This document shows positions 30,678-31,727 of a stretch of 31,727 nt of DNA, piece by piece; position 1 is the stretch's first letter; every line of letters starts with the position of its first letter. The stretch is taken from contig CALGXF010000029.1 in assembly GCA_937935995.1 (NCBI GenBank), forward strand, positions 1 to 31,727, written 5' to 3'. The notes under the pieces were generated by a model that was not told the origin of the DNA, made no database searches, and saw only the letters and a list, made by a program, of their open reading frames with translations. This DNA is from an uncultured Alphaproteobacteria bacterium (GTDB taxonomy: Bacteria; Pseudomonadota; Alphaproteobacteria; CAAHEQ01; UBA3637). The translations under genes and the position numbers were made by a program.

Positions 30678-31280
30678 ATGATAAAAAAACTCTACGATCG
30701 GACCATTAAACGGATGTATGACTGGGCGATGGGCATTTCGGCTAAACCGAACGCCGTGTGGCTGTTGGTGGCCGTTTCGTTTATGGAAAGCTCTTTTTTC
30801 CCGATTCCGCCGGATGTCGTCTTGATTCCGTTGGTGTTGGCGAATCGAGAGAAAGCCTTCATGTTGGCGATGTATTGCACGGTTGCCAGTGTCATCGGGG
30901 GGTATTTCGGCTATTTTATCGGATATATGCTGTACGATTCGGTGGCCGTACCGATTTTGAATTTTTATCATGCCCGGGCGCAATTCGAAGAATTTGCCGC
31001 CGCTTATCATCAATACGGGGCTTGGATTGTTTTCGGCGCCGGGTTAACGCCATTTCCCTATAAGGTCGTGACAATTGCCAGTGGTGTTACGCACTTGGAT
31101 TTGGGCGTTTTCGGGGTGGCTTCCGTCCTGTCGCGCGGCGCTCGGTTTTTCTTGGTTGCGTGGCTGCTGTGGAAGTGGGGCGCACCGATGAAAACGTACA
31201 TTGAAAAGAATTTGGGTTGGCTGTCCGTTTTGTTCTTTGTTCTTTTGGCAGGCAGCTTTGCATTGATAAAATTTTTATAA
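30678..31280 (+). CDS. YqaA-like membrane protein (VTT/DedA-related)
   Basis: The 200-aa integral membrane protein has about five hydrophobic segments and the VTT/DedA-type signature: ESSFFPIPPDVVLIPLVLAN near residues 37-56, a GYFGYFIGYMLYD segment, and GLTPFPYKVVTIASG before a hydrophobic C-terminal pair. DedA-family proteins are linked to lipid carrier translocation and envelope maintenance. YqaA-type members are shorter and less studied. I start at ATG 30678, since AGAGGAA precedes it and a TTG one codon earlier is less likely. It is a single gene upstream of rpmB. Confidence 0.88.
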   Translation: MIKKLYDRTIKRMYDWAMGISAKPNAVWLLVAVSFMESSFFPIPPDVVLIPLVLANREKAFMLAMYCTVASVIGGYFGYFIGYMLYDSVAVPILNFYHARAQFEEFAAAYHQYGAWIVFGAGLTPFPYKVVTIASGVTHLDLGVFGVASVLSRGARFFLVAWLLWKWGAPMKTYIEKNLGWLSVLFFVLLAGSFALIKFL

Positions 31281-31296
31281 GATATGATTATTTTAC

Positions 31297-31325
31297 TTGA
31301 CTTTTTTGTGAAAAGTCTGTAAAAG
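31297..31325 (+). promoter_or_regulatory. Predicted promoter of rpmB
   Basis: TTGACT (31297-31302), a 17-bp spacer and TAAAAG (31320-31325) lie 37 bp before the rpmB start. Confidence 0.6.
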
Positions 31326-31362
31326 GGTGGCTCGAGTTTATTTTTAAAGAAAGGATTGTATT

Positions 31363-31656
31363 ATGGCAAAACGTTGCCCGGTCACGGGAAAAGGTGTACA
31401 AACTGGAAATACGGTCAGTCATGCTAAAAACAGAAAAAGACGCCGTTTCATGCCGAATTTACAAAGCGTTTCTTTGTTGAGCGAAACTTTGGGCAATGTC
31501 ATTCGTTTGCGCGTGTCTACGCATGGCTTGCGGACCATTGAACACAACGGCGGATTGGATGCTTATTTGATGTCGACTCCGAATAGTCGTTTGACGGCTG
31601 AAGCCAAAGAAATCAAACAAAGAATTGAAAAAGCGGCAGTTGCCAAGTCTGTATAA
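31363..31656 (+). CDS. rpmB: Large ribosomal subunit protein bL28
   Basis: The 97-aa basic protein starts MAKRCPVTGKGVQTGNTVSHA and continues NRKRRRFMPNLQSV, the signature of bacterial ribosomal protein L28. The alphaproteobacterial form has a longer C-terminal part than E. coli L28 (78 aa), which fits here. It is a structural component of the 50S subunit. GAAAGGA precedes the ATG by about 7 bases. It has its own promoter and terminator and is not next to rpmG here. Confidence 0.96.
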   Translation: MAKRCPVTGKGVQTGNTVSHAKNRKRRRFMPNLQSVSLLSETLGNVIRLRVSTHGLRTIEHNGGLDAYLMSTPNSRLTAEAKEIKQRIEKAAVAKSV

Positions 31657-31673
31657 GACAAAAGTGATTCGTT

Positions 31674-31703
31674 AAAAGAGACCCCTGACGGGGTCTTTTT
31701 TTT
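31674..31703 (+). terminator. Rho-independent terminator of rpmB
   Basis: AGACCCC/GGGGTCT stem with a 3-nt loop followed by TTTTTTT, about 20 bp after the rpmB stop. Confidence 0.9.
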
Positions 31704-31727
31704 ATCTTTTTCCTCTTGACTCTGGGG

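Overview
The window looks like a chromosomal segment of a low-to-moderate GC, Gram-negative alphaproteobacterium, probably an uncultured host-associated (gut-type) lineage. This is inferred from the elongator tRNA-Met, the ProS and ParC forms, the ThyX/DUF2065/HtrA/HolC block, the lipoproteins, and surface proteins rich in EGF-like modules. Nothing in the sequence names a species. Most genes are housekeeping genes in short operons, with strong rho-independent terminators between convergent units.

Layout. 1-522: an array of tRNA-tail repeats, a terminator and tRNA-Leu(UAA), all read on the minus strand. 604-1909: two unrecognised minus-strand genes. 2040-4270: dut and the ABC-F translation factor ettA. 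4335-5336: a pilin-like EGF protein behind a promoter with a G9 spacer. 5371-7101: proS. 7262-9436: a double-CDGSH Fe-S protein and a MATE exporter. 9412-10934: three unknown small genes. 10964-11209: a second tRNA-tail repeat beside tRNA-Arg(UCU). 11317-12250: a MutT-like Nudix protein and an unknown. 12295-14101: rubrerythrin with a PerR-type regulator, divergent from a SIMPL-domain protein. 14230-16248: an unknown gene, a thioredoxin-like lipoprotein, a double winged-helix regulator and a TRL-like lipoprotein. 16267-20867: a giant ankyrin/EGF/beta-helix autotransporter. 21038-21690: a third tRNA-tail array (three exact 194-bp periods) and tRNA-Met(CAU). 21872-23421: an alpha/beta hydrolase and an ankyrin protein. 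23418-25726: an overlapping thyX-DUF2065-htrA-holC operon. 25839-27374: a tandem pair of Cys-cluster paralogues of unknown family. 27425-31656: cold-shock protein, parC, a glycine-zipper lipoprotein, a YqaA-like membrane protein and rpmB.

Two themes stand out. First, all three tRNA genes are followed downstream (minus strand) by repeats that begin with a copy of that tRNA's own 3' end and then carry a hairpin-rich body. This resembles the tRNA-tail repeats after E. coli tyrT, but here it recurs at three different tRNAs, and the bodies of two loci share core motifs. Second, both EGF-domain surface proteins have long G/C homopolymers at switch positions. One is a G9 tract in a 17-bp promoter spacer. 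The other is a C11 tract early in the autotransporter, which puts a well-formed signal peptide out of frame with the rest of the protein. Together they suggest a phase-variable surface programme, with the autotransporter assembled here in the OFF state.
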